Shown here: positions 46,471-56,316 of the stretch, in pieces
Layout: every line of letters begins with the position of its first letter
How positions within the stretch are numbered: position 1 is the stretch's first letter
Origin: Clostridiales bacterium
Lineage (GTDB): Bacteria; Bacillota; Clostridia; Oscillospirales; CAG-272
Direction: 5' to 3'
NCBI GenBank assembly: GCA_012514145.1
Contig: JAAZAV010000026.1
Span: 1-64,000, forward strand
Length of the DNA stretch: 64,000 bases
The notes under the pieces: model-generated
Database searches by the model: none
What the model saw: only the letters and a program-made list of their open reading frames with translations
What the model was told of the DNA's origin: nothing
Program-made: the position numbers and the translations under genes

Positions 46471-48213
46471 ATGGACAGAATATACCTTAGCTCATGCGGT
46501 ATAATTCCCGGCTGCGATATAACCGAAAAACTTCACGAAATCTTCAATGCGCATCCGAGCGACACCGAGTTCGTCTTTGATAAGGGTGATTATTACTTCC
46601 CGCCAAAGCTGTCGCGTGACTATCGACTGTCTAATACCGACGTTATTCCCGAGAGAAAACTCGGTATCTGGCTCCGCGATATGAAGAATATAAAGATCGA
46701 CTGTTCTGGTTCCAGGTTTCTGTTTTCGGGTCACATGTCGGCTGTCACGCTTGATAACTGTGAGAATGTGGAGATAAGGAACTGCATCATCGACTGGCTA
46801 AAGCCGTTGGCAGCCGAGGGAATTGTTACCGGCTCGGGTGACGGCTATATTGACATGTTTGTCTCATCCGATATATTTCCCCATCGCTACCGTGACGGAT
46901 GGCTGGAGTTCAACGTCGGCAACGGCGAATGGTATCCAATGAGCCGTTACAGCCATATTCAATTTGACGCGGTGACCCGAACCGTGAGACGCGCCAGCGG
47001 CGACCGCTTCAGCGCAAAGACCATCGAAGACCTGGGCGGCGATATCTACCGCTTCGGCTGCGGCTACACCGATACATCGATAGGAAATATCTTTGTTCTG
47101 CGGCATAATGAGCGCATGCATGCGGGCATATTCACAGAGCGCTGCAGGTCGGTTGTGTTTGAGGATATTACATTCCATTCCTGCGGCGGACTTGGCTGTC
47201 TTGCCCAGTTCTGCACCGATCTGACATATCGCCGCGTGAACTTCCTGCCCAACACGAAAGCAGGGAGAAAGGTGGCAAACGGACGCGATGACGGCATGCA
47301 TATCACCTGCTGCTCCGGTCGTGTTACCATCACCGAATGCTCCTTTACCGGGCTTATGGACGACCCGATAAATGTTCACGGCTGCTGTGTCACCGCCGCC
47401 GAAGCGGTCGACAGCCGGACTCTGCGCTGCCGTTTCCGTCATCCGCAGGCTCAGGGCTTCTTCTACTGGGCGAAAGCGGGAGACGAGATAGCTTTTATCG
47501 AGCGCCGGCACATGGAAACCCTCGGAACTCTGAGAGCATCCGGATATTCGCTTGAGACGCGCGATACTTTCCTTATAAGCTTTGAGTCCGATATCCCTTC
47601 GCGTTATCTTGAAATGATTGATGACCCGGAATGCATGGCGCTTGACAACCTAACAAATACTGCCGAGTTTGTCTGCACCGACAATCGCTTCGGCAGCTGC
47701 CGCGCCCGGGGAATTCTGGTCTCAACTCCGAAGCCGGTTCTCATTGCGCGCAATATATTTGCGTCGTCGGGCTGTGCGGTGCTGGTTGCGGGTGACGCCA
47801 ACTACTGGTTCGAGTCGGGCGCGTGCCATGATGTGGAAATCCGCGATAATGTCTTCACCGACGCCTGTCTTTCATCGATGTACCAGTTCTGCGAGGGTAT
47901 TATCAGCATCTGTCCGGTGGTGCCCGAGCCGAAGACAGATAAGCCCTTCCACAGCAATATTAGAATTACCGGCAACCGCTTCGACACCCCCGATACGCCG
48001 GTTCTCTATGCCTTTTCCTGTAAAGGATTGAACTTCACGGGCAACACAATAACCTCCTCGCCGTGTGCCGACAAATGGCACGGAGGAACCGCACTGATAA
48101 AGCTTAATCACTGTATTGATGCCGAATTGAGCGGCAACCTGAAGGTCGGCACCTTTAATCTGAATGACATTGAAACCGCCGACTGTGAAAATATACGGTG
48201 GAACGGTAAATAA
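46471..48213 (+). CDS. Right-handed beta-helix protein, GH110 (alpha-1,3-galactosidase)-like
   Basis: 'VTLDNCENVEIRNCIIDWLKPLAAEGIV', 'NGRDDGMHITCCSGRVTITECSFTGLMDDPINVHG' resemble GH110; start ATG 46471 after ggaggaaatt. Confidence 0.65.
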   Translation: MDRIYLSSCGIIPGCDITEKLHEIFNAHPSDTEFVFDKGDYYFPPKLSRDYRLSNTDVIPERKLGIWLRDMKNIKIDCSGSRFLFSGHMSAVTLDNCENVEIRNCIIDWLKPLAAEGIVTGSGDGYIDMFVSSDIFPHRYRDGWLEFNVGNGEWYPMSRYSHIQFDAVTRTVRRASGDRFSAKTIEDLGGDIYRFGCGYTDTSIGNIFVLRHNERMHAGIFTERCRSVVFEDITFHSCGGLGCLAQFCTDLTYRRVNFLPNTKAGRKVANGRDDGMHITCCSGRVTITECSFTGLMDDPINVHGCCVTAAEAVDSRTLRCRFRHPQAQGFFYWAKAGDEIAFIERRHMETLGTLRASGYSLETRDTFLISFESDIPSRYLEMIDDPECMALDNLTNTAEFVCTDNRFGSCRARGILVSTPKPVLIARNIFASSGCAVLVAGDANYWFESGACHDVEIRDNVFTDACLSSMYQFCEGIISICPVVPEPKTDKPFHSNIRITGNRFDTPDTPVLYAFSCKGLNFTGNTITSSPCADKWHGGTALIKLNHCIDAELSGNLKVGTFNLNDIETADCENIRWNGK

Positions 48214-48226
48214 AGACAATAAACAG

Positions 48227-48269
48227 AAAACCGGAGACATCTGTCAATTAACAGGTGTCTCCGGTTTTT
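48227..48269. terminator. Bidirectional terminator between convergent genes
   Basis: AAAACCGGAGACATCTGT-caatta-ACAGGTGTCTCCGGTTTT. Confidence 0.9.
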
Positions 48270-48290
48270 ATGCTCATTATTTATCAATTT

Positions 48291-48494
48291 TTACTCGCCG
48301 AGGGACTTGTGATAAAGCATACAGTGACAGTAACCCTCGAATTCCGGATCCGCCATCTGCTCCTTGAATTCGCGGCACATGCATTTTGTATCCTCGGTGC
48401 GCTCAAGACGGCAGGGACAATACCCTCCGGTGCGTTTTAGACCTTCGCGTATAGCACGGACTACCTCGGCGTCCGGATTCAGTGTAATCTTCAT
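48291..48494 (-). CDS. Stand-alone ferredoxin-thioredoxin reductase catalytic-subunit-like protein (67 aa)
   Basis: 'GGYCPCRLERTEDTKCMCREFKEQMADPEFEGYCHCMLYHK': CPC, CMC and CHC motifs; RBS aggagg. Confidence 0.85.
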   Translation of the reverse strand: MKITLNPDAEVVRAIREGLKRTGGYCPCRLERTEDTKCMCREFKEQMADPEFEGYCHCMLYHKSLGE

Positions 48495-48550
48495 TAGGCT
48501 TATCCTCCTGTTGTTATAGAAATCTTATGGTTCTGATTGAATCGTCTTCA

Positions 48551-48594
48551 ACAATATTATATCATATTGTCGGCGCAATGCATTGCACAATATG
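48551..48594. promoter_or_regulatory. Nested palindromes upstream of the FTR-like gene
   Basis: ACAATAT (48551-48557), ATATTGT (48564-48570), GCAATGCATTGC (48575-48586), ACAATAT (48587-48593); overlaps a TATAAT on the - strand (48559-48554). Confidence 0.5.
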
Positions 48595-48628
48595 GAATAT
48601 TCAGTGAATTTTTAAGAACAATTCCATA

Positions 48629-49786
48629 TCAGCCGCAAATTTCAGCTAACCAGAGGGCGTTGTTGCTGCCGTATTTCTCACAGCCTGCCGGCTGCATCCA
48701 TTCGGTGACCGTAACCAGTACCCGGTCGGCATCGACATTGCATACACCGAAGTTTCCGAGGCGTGCCCCCCGTTCGGGAATAACCTCGAATTCACTGTCG
48801 CGGATAAGACGCAGGCTGCCGGTATTGACCTTTGCGGCGTACAGCGGGGCTCTGTGTCGGAAAACATGATCGTTTCTGCCGTTTTTGCGGGTATATACCA
48901 GCCACAGAGTGCCACCAAGGGTGAACCAGTGAGATTGGGTGTTATAGGTCGGGACAATTTCGCCGTCTTCCCACCGCCAGATTTCCGGCTTGGTATAACC
49001 AAGACCGTCGGAACTGACGCTGACATAGCCGTATGTATCGCCCCTTATTGTGAGATAATATCGTCCGCCGCACATAATGACCGAGCATTCGCCGATACCG
49101 CGCACCTCGTCATGTACAGCAATCTCACCGCCGATATCCAAAAGCCGCATTGTTTCGCCATCAAAGCCGCACCTCAGCACCGCCGCACCGGTCTCGTGCT
49201 TGTGCTGATTCGGCAAAGCATAACTGACCGGCACGAGCACTGAACCGTCGGGCAGTTCGACGCACTGACTGCACCCGCTGCCGCAGTCAGCAAAGCGTTC
49301 GTCTCCCGGCATCTCAAGATATTTTACCTCTCCGAATACCCGTCTGTCAAAATCGTAGACCGAGTAGGGAAGGGAGCGCCGTCTGACAGAGGCGTTGACC
49401 GGGAATATGCTGCCCCCCGAGTACTGGGCGATATGACCGGTGGCTATAAAACATTCGGCGCGACGGTGGTACATCGGAGTCATATCGCAGCAGACCGAGC
49501 GTATGCCGCCGTAATATACCGAGTGGAAATGGCCGTTCTCACTGAACCCGTCCCAGGTCTGCCCGCCGTCGGTGCTGCACATGCTGCGAATCGGGAAGAA
49601 GCAGTCGCTGCCTGCCACATTCATCTTCTGAGCCGTAATGAGCATACGCTCACCGCCGTCGGATGCAATACGCGCGTGCACATAGCACAGTTTCCCGTCC
49701 CAGCCTTCGCGCAGTATGCGGACAGAACACTGCGGCACAGACTTGGAACAACTTGTCTGTTTGTTCATATTATTTATGTTATTCAT
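48629..49786 (-). CDS. Sialidase/BNR-repeat-like glycosidase-family protein
   Basis: Asp-box 'CSTDGGQTWDGF', 'ARIASDGGERMLITAQK', beta-propeller-like layout. Confidence 0.7.
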   Translation of the reverse strand: MNNINNMNKQTSCSKSVPQCSVRILREGWDGKLCYVHARIASDGGERMLITAQKMNVAGSDCFFPIRSMCSTDGGQTWDGFSENGHFHSVYYGGIRSVCCDMTPMYHRRAECFIATGHIAQYSGGSIFPVNASVRRRSLPYSVYDFDRRVFGEVKYLEMPGDERFADCGSGCSQCVELPDGSVLVPVSYALPNQHKHETGAAVLRCGFDGETMRLLDIGGEIAVHDEVRGIGECSVIMCGGRYYLTIRGDTYGYVSVSSDGLGYTKPEIWRWEDGEIVPTYNTQSHWFTLGGTLWLVYTRKNGRNDHVFRHRAPLYAAKVNTGSLRLIRDSEFEVIPERGARLGNFGVCNVDADRVLVTVTEWMQPAGCEKYGSNNALWLAEICG

Positions 49787-49879
49787 GGCAATTCCCTCGT
49801 ATATCTATCGTTATCAGTGCTTCCATTATACCATCTTCAGGAACTGTCCGCAACGGCTGTCGGGTTTATTTTTCTTGTG

Positions 49880-49908
49880 TTGACTATGTGCATCGGTGAT
49901 GATAGAAT
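49880..49908 (+). promoter_or_regulatory. Putative sigma-A promoter TTGACT-N17-TAGAAT
   Basis: -35 49880-49885, -10 49903-49908, upstream of the 49946 CDS. Confidence 0.6.
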
Positions 49909-49945
49909 AATAATATAAGCCAAATATTTAATGGAGGTAAATGAT

Positions 49946-51286
49946 ATGAAGATTACCGCTGATTTCAAAAGGATTACAGGTAAAATCAAGCCAATGCATG
50001 CCATCGGACAGCCTCCTAACTACGGTGCCAGGGATAACCTGATGCATTATGTCGGCGAAGCCGGGCTTCCTTATTCGCGGCTGCATGATGCAGGGGGACC
50101 CTACGGCGGCGCGCGTTATGTGGACATACCGAATGTCTTCCCCGATTTCAGCGCGGATGAGAACAATCCAGAATCCTACGACTTTGTGTTTACAGATTGG
50201 CTTATAACCGCGCTTATGAAGCAGGGCTGCGAGCCATTCTACCGGCTTGGCGTGACTATCGAAAACTTCTACAAAATGAAGCCATACCGCATCTATCCGC
50301 CTGAGGACTTCGGGAAATGGGCGCGCATCTGCGAGCATATTATCCGCCACTACAACGAAGGCTGGGCGGACGGCTTCAACTACAACATAAGATACTGGGA
50401 AATCTGGAACGAGCCTGAGGGCGGATCAGACAAGAAGGGCGGCGCCATGTGGCTCGGCACCGCTGAACAGTATTTCGAGCTGTATGAGATTACCGCGCGT
50501 CACCTTAAGAATTGCTTCGGCGACAGTATAAAGGTTGGCGGTTACGCGTCCTGCGGCTTCGATATTCCGGACAGCGATCCCGAGCTTACGGGAATACCCG
50601 ATGTGGTCGCTGAAAACTGGGGAACCCACCTTTATCAATACGCTCATCAGTTCTTCAAATATATATCCGAGCGCAATGTGCCTATCGACTTCTTCTCCTG
50701 GCACTGTTACGGCGACCCGCAGCGGGTGCTGAGCCGCGCAGATTCCACCAGACGGGTAATGGAGAAGTACGGCTTCGGCGATGTCGAGGATATCTGCAAC
50801 GAGTGGAACCCCACTCCCGACCCGGTTCGCCGCAGTACAGCCGCAGCTGCCGCGAAGGTGTCCGCGGTAATGCTCGGTATGCAGAAGAAAAAGACCTGGA
50901 TGCTTAACTTTTACGACGCGCGTATCGGCAGCAGCCAGTACGGCGGTATCTTCGACCCGAATACCTGGTATCCTTATAAGTCGTATTACACGCTTATGTC
51001 CTTCAACCGTGCCTATCGTCTCGGAAACGAGGTCTTCACCGAGTCGGACGATGCGAATCTCTATGTATGCGGAGCGGTATCGGACGACGGCGGCAAAGCC
51101 GTGCTGCTGGTGACGAATACAGGTTCATCAGCCGCACAGGTTGAGTTTGATCTCTCGGGTGTCGACATCTCGGATGCCGAAATACTGTTCATCGACGATT
51201 GCTATACCTATACACCCACGGGCAAGAGGATCGTAGACGGCAAGCTGACCCTTTCGCCAAACTGCTGCGCCGAGATACGCTTTTGA
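49946..51286 (+). CDS. Clan GH-A glycosyl hydrolase, GH39-like (beta-xylosidase family)
   Basis: 'YWEIWNEPEGGSDKKGGAMWLGTAEQYFELYEITARHLK', 'VEDICNEWNPTPD'; ATG 49946 after ggaggtaaatgat. Confidence 0.72.
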   Translation: MKITADFKRITGKIKPMHAIGQPPNYGARDNLMHYVGEAGLPYSRLHDAGGPYGGARYVDIPNVFPDFSADENNPESYDFVFTDWLITALMKQGCEPFYRLGVTIENFYKMKPYRIYPPEDFGKWARICEHIIRHYNEGWADGFNYNIRYWEIWNEPEGGSDKKGGAMWLGTAEQYFELYEITARHLKNCFGDSIKVGGYASCGFDIPDSDPELTGIPDVVAENWGTHLYQYAHQFFKYISERNVPIDFFSWHCYGDPQRVLSRADSTRRVMEKYGFGDVEDICNEWNPTPDPVRRSTAAAAAKVSAVMLGMQKKKTWMLNFYDARIGSSQYGGIFDPNTWYPYKSYYTLMSFNRAYRLGNEVFTESDDANLYVCGAVSDDGGKAVLLVTNTGSSAAQVEFDLSGVDISDAEILFIDDCYTYTPTGKRIVDGKLTLSPNCCAEIRF

Positions 51287-51312
51287 GTTTGTTTCCGGAG
51301 GAGTTGATTTAA

Positions 51313-52662
51313 TTGAAAGACTTTATTACAGAGCCGGCACGCAACATTCCCGTCATAGCCGAAACCGATATCTGCATAGCCGGAGGCAGCTGTACCGGCG
51401 TATTTGCCGCTATTCGCGCTGCGCGTCTGGGCGCCAAGGTACTGCTTATCGAGCGACAGAACTGTCTCGGCGGTGTGGCTGTGTCCGGTCTGGTGAATAT
51501 CTGGCACACACTGATGGATATAAGCAACAAGCGGCAGATTATATCGGGTCTTACCGAGGAAGTCATAGACCGGCTTTACGCGCGGGGCGCTCTTACAAAG
51601 CAAAATGCCCGGAGTTCTTCGTATAACTTCAACCCCTGTGAACTGACGGTTCTGCTGGATAGAATGACCGCCGAGAACAAAGTAAAGGTCATGCTGCATA
51701 CATCCTATTCCGCAGTGGTGCGCGAAGGTGACAAGGTTAAGGCGGTTATAATAGAGAACAAGGACGGCAGGCAGGCGATACGCGCGAAATTCTTCATAGA
51801 TGCCACCGGCGACGGCGACATCGCCCGTGACCTGGGTATCAGCCGATTCGTCCATGAGTATATTCAGCCGCCCACCGCGGTTTTCCATCTTCAGGGAAAC
51901 ATGGACGGCGTGTCTCTGCGCGAGCTTATTGAGGCACACGGCAAGGAATTCGGACTTGACGATGATTGGGGCTGGAATACGCATGTAGCCGGTGTTCAGG
52001 ATATCACAATGCGCGCCGACAATCATGTTTTCGGCGTACGCTGTGACCGCGCGGATGATCTGACGGCTGCCGAGATCGAAGGCCGCCGCCGTGCCATGGC
52101 TTTTGTCGATATGGTGAAGGCATACGGCAGATCCGGAGAACACTATGCAATGACGAATCTGTGCTCATATATAGGCATACGCGAAACGGTCCATTACGAC
52201 ACTGTCTTCAGAGCAATCGGGCGTGACCTGCTGCTTGGCAGGGAATATGAGGCTCCGATTCTGCACGGTACATATCCGGTTGATATTCATCATCAGGCTG
52301 ACAACGGTATAACCTTCCGCTATCTCGACGGTTTTGAGCAGACCATATACGGCAAGGGTACCCGCACGGTAAACGGAAACTGGCGGGAGCGCGAGGGTCT
52401 GACCGGCGAACCGGCACAGTTCTATTCGGTGCCGTTTGACATACTTGTCTGCCGTGATTACCGCAACTTTACGGCAGCGGGACGTATGATAAACGCCGAT
52501 GCAGACGCATTCGGAGCTCTGCGGGTTATGGTTAACCTGAACCAGCTTGGTGAGGCCGCCGGTACTGCGGCAGCTCTTTGTCTTGATTCCGGCTGCGACC
52601 AGAGAAAGCTGAACGGCAGGCTTGTAACCGCCGCGCTCAATCGCGGCGGTTCGGCGTTATGA
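51313..52662 (+). CDS. FAD-dependent oxidoreductase (FAD_oxidored-type)
   Basis: 'DICIAGGSCTGVFAAIRAARLGAKVLLIERQNCLGGVAVSGLVNIWHTLMD', 'FIDATGDGDIARDLG'; TTG start after cggaggagttgat. Confidence 0.88.
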   Translation: MKDFITEPARNIPVIAETDICIAGGSCTGVFAAIRAARLGAKVLLIERQNCLGGVAVSGLVNIWHTLMDISNKRQIISGLTEEVIDRLYARGALTKQNARSSSYNFNPCELTVLLDRMTAENKVKVMLHTSYSAVVREGDKVKAVIIENKDGRQAIRAKFFIDATGDGDIARDLGISRFVHEYIQPPTAVFHLQGNMDGVSLRELIEAHGKEFGLDDDWGWNTHVAGVQDITMRADNHVFGVRCDRADDLTAAEIEGRRRAMAFVDMVKAYGRSGEHYAMTNLCSYIGIRETVHYDTVFRAIGRDLLLGREYEAPILHGTYPVDIHHQADNGITFRYLDGFEQTIYGKGTRTVNGNWREREGLTGEPAQFYSVPFDILVCRDYRNFTAAGRMINADADAFGALRVMVNLNQLGEAAGTAAALCLDSGCDQRKLNGRLVTAALNRGGSAL

Positions 52663-52689
52663 CAAAAACAGGCATATAACACAGGCATA

Positions 52690-52744
52690 TAAGATTCCCG
52701 GAGCGGGCGAAACCGTTTGATTTCGTCACCGCTCCGGGAATTCT
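52690..52744. terminator. Long hairpin terminator between convergent genes
   Basis: GATTCCCGGAGCGG...CCGCTCCGGGAATTC with nested CGAAA/TTTCG. Confidence 0.8.
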
Positions 52745-52758
52745 TGCTATTACAATGA

Positions 52759-55575
52759 TTATTCGTGTTTTACTTCTTCCATCTCGAAGACTTCGAATAT
52801 ATCGCCTACCTTCAGATCATTGAAGTGCTCAAGACCGACACCGCACTCGTAACCCTGCGCGACTTCGCGGACGTCGTCCTTGAAGCGGCGGAGGGAACTG
52901 ATCTTGTCCTCGGCTAATATAACACCGTCGCGCAGGACGCGGATCTGAGCGTTTCTTCTTATGATACCGTCCTGTACATAGCTGCCGGCGATTGTGCCGA
53001 CGTTAGGAACACGGATGGTCTGACGCACAGCCACATGCCCAAGCAATTTCTCGCGGAATGTGGGTGCGAGCATGCCCTTGGCGGCAGCTTCGATCTCCTC
53101 GATGCACTCATAAATGACACGGTAAGTGCGAATTTCTACATTCTGACGCTCTGCCGAGTCGATAGCGCCCTTATCGGGACGTACATTGAAGCCGACTATG
53201 ATAGAGTCAGAAGCGGCTGCAAGCATAACATCGCTTTCGCTTATGCCGCCCACAGCGGAGTGGACAATGTTGATTCGAACTTCCTCAACCGGTATCTTAA
53301 GCAGGGATGCCTTGACCGCTTCCTCGGAACCGACAACATCAGCCTTGACGATGATGTTGAGTTCCTTGCGCTCGACCAGGTTGTCGAAGCTGACAGCCTT
53401 ACGGCTGGCGTTGAATTCGTCCTCTCTTTGTTTGGCACGGCGCTGTTCGGCGAGTTCACGAGCCATGCGCTCGTCTTCGACAGCGTTGAACTCGTCGCCG
53501 GCTATCGGAACGTCGGAGAGACCGTCAATCTCGACAGGATGGGAAGGACCGGCTGTCTTTACTATCTCTCCCTTGTCGTTGGTCATTGTACGGATACGAC
53601 CGACGGCTGTTCCGGCGATTACAACATCGCCCGAGTTAAGAGTGCCGTTCTGTACCAGTACGGTGGCAACAGGTCCGCGACCTTTATCGAGCTTAGCTTC
53701 GATTATAATGCCCTTGGCGCGGCGGTTGGGGTTTGCCTTAAGTTCTTTCATCTCGGCGACAAGCTGAACGTTTTCAAGCAGGTCGTCGATACCCATCTTG
53801 GTAAGAGCGGAAACCGGAACGCATATAATATCGCCGCCCCATTCCTCGGGAACCAGGTCATATTTGGTAAGCTCGGTTTTTACAGTTTCGGGATCTGCAC
53901 CATATTTGTCCATCTTGTTTATTGCAACTATAATGGACACACCGGCCGCTTTTGCGTGGTTGATAGCCTCTACTGTCTGAGGCATAATGCCGTCATCCGC
54001 AGCGACCACGAGAATCGCGATATCAGTACACTGTGCGCCGCGCGCTCTCATGGAGGTAAATGCTTCGTGACCGGGAGTGTCGAGGAAGGTAATCGGCTTG
54101 CCGTTCACGGTTACGCTGTACGCGCCGATAGCCTGAGTAATGCCGCCCGCTTCACCTGCGGTAACGTTGGCATTTCTGATTGCGTCAAGCAGGGAAGTCT
54201 TGCCGTGGTCGACGTGACCCATAACAACAACTATCGGAGGACGCTCTTCAAGAGACTCGGGCGTATCTTCGGCTTCATCGAACAGGCGGTCTTCTATAGT
54301 AACAACAACCTCGCGGTTTACCTTGGCGCCGAACTCGTCGGCTATCAGGTATGCCGTATCAAAGTCAATGGTCTGGTTCGCGGTAATCATCATCCCCATC
54401 ATCATCAGCTTCTTGACAACTTCTGCGGCGGTGACCTTTAGCTTCATTGCAAGTTCTGATACTATGATTTCATCGGGTATGGTAATTGTAAGAACAGCCT
54501 TCTTTGCTTTCTCTAAAGCTTCCTGTTTTCTGAGTTTCTCGAGAGCCAGACGCTCCTTCTCGCGATCCCTGCGATTGTCCTGTTTCTTCAGCTTCTGCTT
54601 CTCGGCGTCGACTTTCTTGCCGGCGCTTGCGCTTGCATCGGCGGCGATTTTGTCGAGACGCTCGTCGTACTTGGAAAGGTCTACTGCATTGGATGAACGG
54701 GTGTCAACAACCCGCGCTCCGGCGATACGTGAACCGCGGCTGCCGGAATCGATGGTCTCAACCTTAACTTCACCCTTGGCCACATCGGTGCGCTGAAGGA
54801 TGCTGCTGGACTGCTGCTTTCTGCTATCAGCTTGCTTTTTACGCTCGGCCTGCTGCTTCTTCCTGCGCTCAGCCTGTTCCTTGGCAGTCTGAGGCTGCTG
54901 CTTCTGCTCGAAGCGTGCGAGAACACGCTGCTGTCCTCCCTCTCTGTGCTGAGCCGCTGCCTGCTGATCGCGCTTTGCCGTATCCGGTTTATCACTGCGC
55001 TGCAGCTGCTGACCCTGCTGAGGGGCTGTCTGACGGCCGGTACCCTGATTATTCTGAACAGATCCGGCTCTCTGCTGAGTATCCTGCCGGCTCTGACCGC
55101 GGCTGCTCTGACGCCTGCCACCCTGACGGCCGCTCTGACCGCGGTTGTCGTTCTGACGGGTGCCGCCGGTTCTGCGGCCTGTATCCGATGCGGCAGTATC
55201 GGCACCGGTCTGCCTGACCTTGCTGTCATCAGCTTTGGGCTGCTCGGTTTTAGCAGCTTCCGTCTTGGTAAGATCAGCCTTTACTTCATCATTTTTAGGC
55301 TGCCTGGCTTTCGCTACATCAGCCTTGGGTTCTTCGGGCTTGGGAGGTTCGGTTTTACGTATCACAATTTCACCGTTAATATATCTGTCGATGTTGCCGA
55401 TCTGGTTGTCAGAGGTAAGCTGGTCCATGACAATATTAAACTCATTCTGTTCGAGTACAGCCATGTGAGTAAGATCGGTATAACCTTTGGCGGCAAGCAT
55501 GTCAACGATATCCTTGCTCTTAACATTAATATCCTTTGCCAGGTTACTGATTCTGTATTTAGAATTAGACAGCAT
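52759..55575 (-). CDS. infB: Translation initiation factor IF-2
   Basis: '[19 protein letters not shown]', '[19 protein letters not shown]', 'VAINKMDK'; IF2_N '[21 protein letters not shown]' domains; ATG 55575 after gggaggtgttgata. Confidence 0.98.
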   Translation of the reverse strand: MLSNSKYRISNLAKDINVKSKDIVDMLAAKGYTDLTHMAVLEQNEFNIVMDQLTSDNQIGNIDRYINGEIVIRKTEPPKPEEPKADVAKARQPKNDEVKADLTKTEAAKTEQPKADDSKVRQTGADTAASDTGRRTGGTRQNDNRGQSGRQGGRRQSSRGQSRQDTQQRAGSVQNNQGTGRQTAPQQGQQLQRSDKPDTAKRDQQAAAQHREGGQQRVLARFEQKQQPQTAKEQAERRKKQQAERKKQADSRKQQSSSILQRTDVAKGEVKVETIDSGSRGSRIAGARVVDTRSSNAVDLSKYDERLDKIAADASASAGKKVDAEKQKLKKQDNRRDREKERLALEKLRKQEALEKAKKAVLTITIPDEIIVSELAMKLKVTAAEVVKKLMMMGMMITANQTIDFDTAYLIADEFGAKVNREVVVTIEDRLFDEAEDTPESLEERPPIVVVMGHVDHGKTSLLDAIRNANVTAGEAGGITQAIGAYSVTVNGKPITFLDTPGHEAFTSMRARGAQCTDIAILVVAADDGIMPQTVEAINHAKAAGVSIIVAINKMDKYGADPETVKTELTKYDLVPEEWGGDIICVPVSALTKMGIDDLLENVQLVAEMKELKANPNRRAKGIIIEAKLDKGRGPVATVLVQNGTLNSGDVVIAGTAVGRIRTMTNDKGEIVKTAGPSHPVEIDGLSDVPIAGDEFNAVEDERMARELAEQRRAKQREDEFNASRKAVSFDNLVERKELNIIVKADVVGSEEAVKASLLKIPVEEVRINIVHSAVGGISESDVMLAAASDSIIVGFNVRPDKGAIDSAERQNVEIRTYRVIYECIEEIEAAAKGMLAPTFREKLLGHVAVRQTIRVPNVGTIAGSYVQDGIIRRNAQIRVLRDGVILAEDKISSLRRFKDDVREVAQGYECGVGLEHFNDLKVGDIFEVFEMEEVKHE

Positions 55576-55942
55576 TATCAACACCTCCCGCGGAATCCTC
55601 CGCTTTACAACTCAAATCAATGCCTTCAATTATCTTTGTGACTGCCGCTGTAAAGCCGCTGTCCGCAATACCTGCCGCCGTTACGGCTCCATGTTTTCCG
55701 ATGGCGTGCGCCAGTTCAGCCGCCGTCACCCGGATCGGCTGCAATGGCTTTTTATAATATGCACAGCAGTTCTCAATACGCTTGCGTGAATTGTCTGAAG
55801 CGTCGCAGGCAACAAGCACCAGTTCGATATTTGGTTTACCGCAGCGAATGGCTTCACAGACGCGTTCGGTACCCATTACGAGTTTACCGGCACGCCTTGA
55901 CAACCCGAGCATCCCGAGCAGTCGTTTATTTTTTGTCTTCAT
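55565..55942 (-). CDS. ylxQ: L7Ae-family ribosomal protein-like, YlxQ
   Basis: '[56 protein letters not shown]'; position between ylxR and infB. Confidence 0.9.
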   Translation of the reverse strand: MKTKNKRLLGMLGLSRRAGKLVMGTERVCEAIRCGKPNIELVLVACDASDNSRKRIENCCAYYKKPLQPIRVTAAELAHAIGKHGAVTAAGIADSGFTAAVTKIIEGIDLSCKAEDSAGGVDNAV

Positions 55943-56228
55943 CTTGCTGCAGTTTCCTTTCGAGCCCATCATAGACCTCATCGGGAATCGCGCTCTCGAG
56001 GCTGTGCTCAAGGCGCTTGGACTTCCGCGCTTTTCGGAAGCAGGAGAGGGAACGGCAAATGTATGCGCCCCTACCCGACAGCTTTCCCGTGAAATCAATT
56101 GATATGCTGCCGTCCGGTGCGCGAACGATTCTTATCAGTTCGTTCTTTGCCTTCGACTCTGAGCAGCCGATGCATTTGCGCTCCGGTATTCTTTTTTTCG
56201 GTCGAACATTGTTATCCCGCGATTGCAA
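55926..56228 (-). CDS. ylxR: YlxR/DUF448 family RNA-binding protein
   Basis: 'KKRIPERKCIGCSESKAKNELIRIVRAPDGSISIDFTGKLSGRGAYICRSLSCFRKA'. Confidence 0.95.
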   Translation of the reverse strand: MQSRDNNVRPKKRIPERKCIGCSESKAKNELIRIVRAPDGSISIDFTGKLSGRGAYICRSLSCFRKARKSKRLEHSLESAIPDEVYDGLERKLQQDEDKK

Positions 56229-56316
56229 ACTATTGCCAGCCTCCCGTATAGGTATGTTTGTTTCGGCACAGCCCGGTGAACCTTCACCCGGGCATGTCTA
56301 TGCTGTTGTTTTGGAA

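Noticed and set aside
53035-54441. 468-aa + strand ORF
   Set aside because: Fully antisense to infB, with no RBS and cysteine/histidine-rich non-protein-like composition; a shadow ORF of a well-supported gene.
54700-55400. Possible tandem repeat or mobile element (repeated Lys/Ala/Gln codons)
   Set aside because: This is the normal variable low-complexity N-terminal linker of IF-2.
54832-55641. 269-aa Leu-rich + strand ORF
   Set aside because: Antisense to the low-complexity Gln/Ala/Lys-rich N-terminus of IF-2, which creates Leu/Cys-rich shadow translation.
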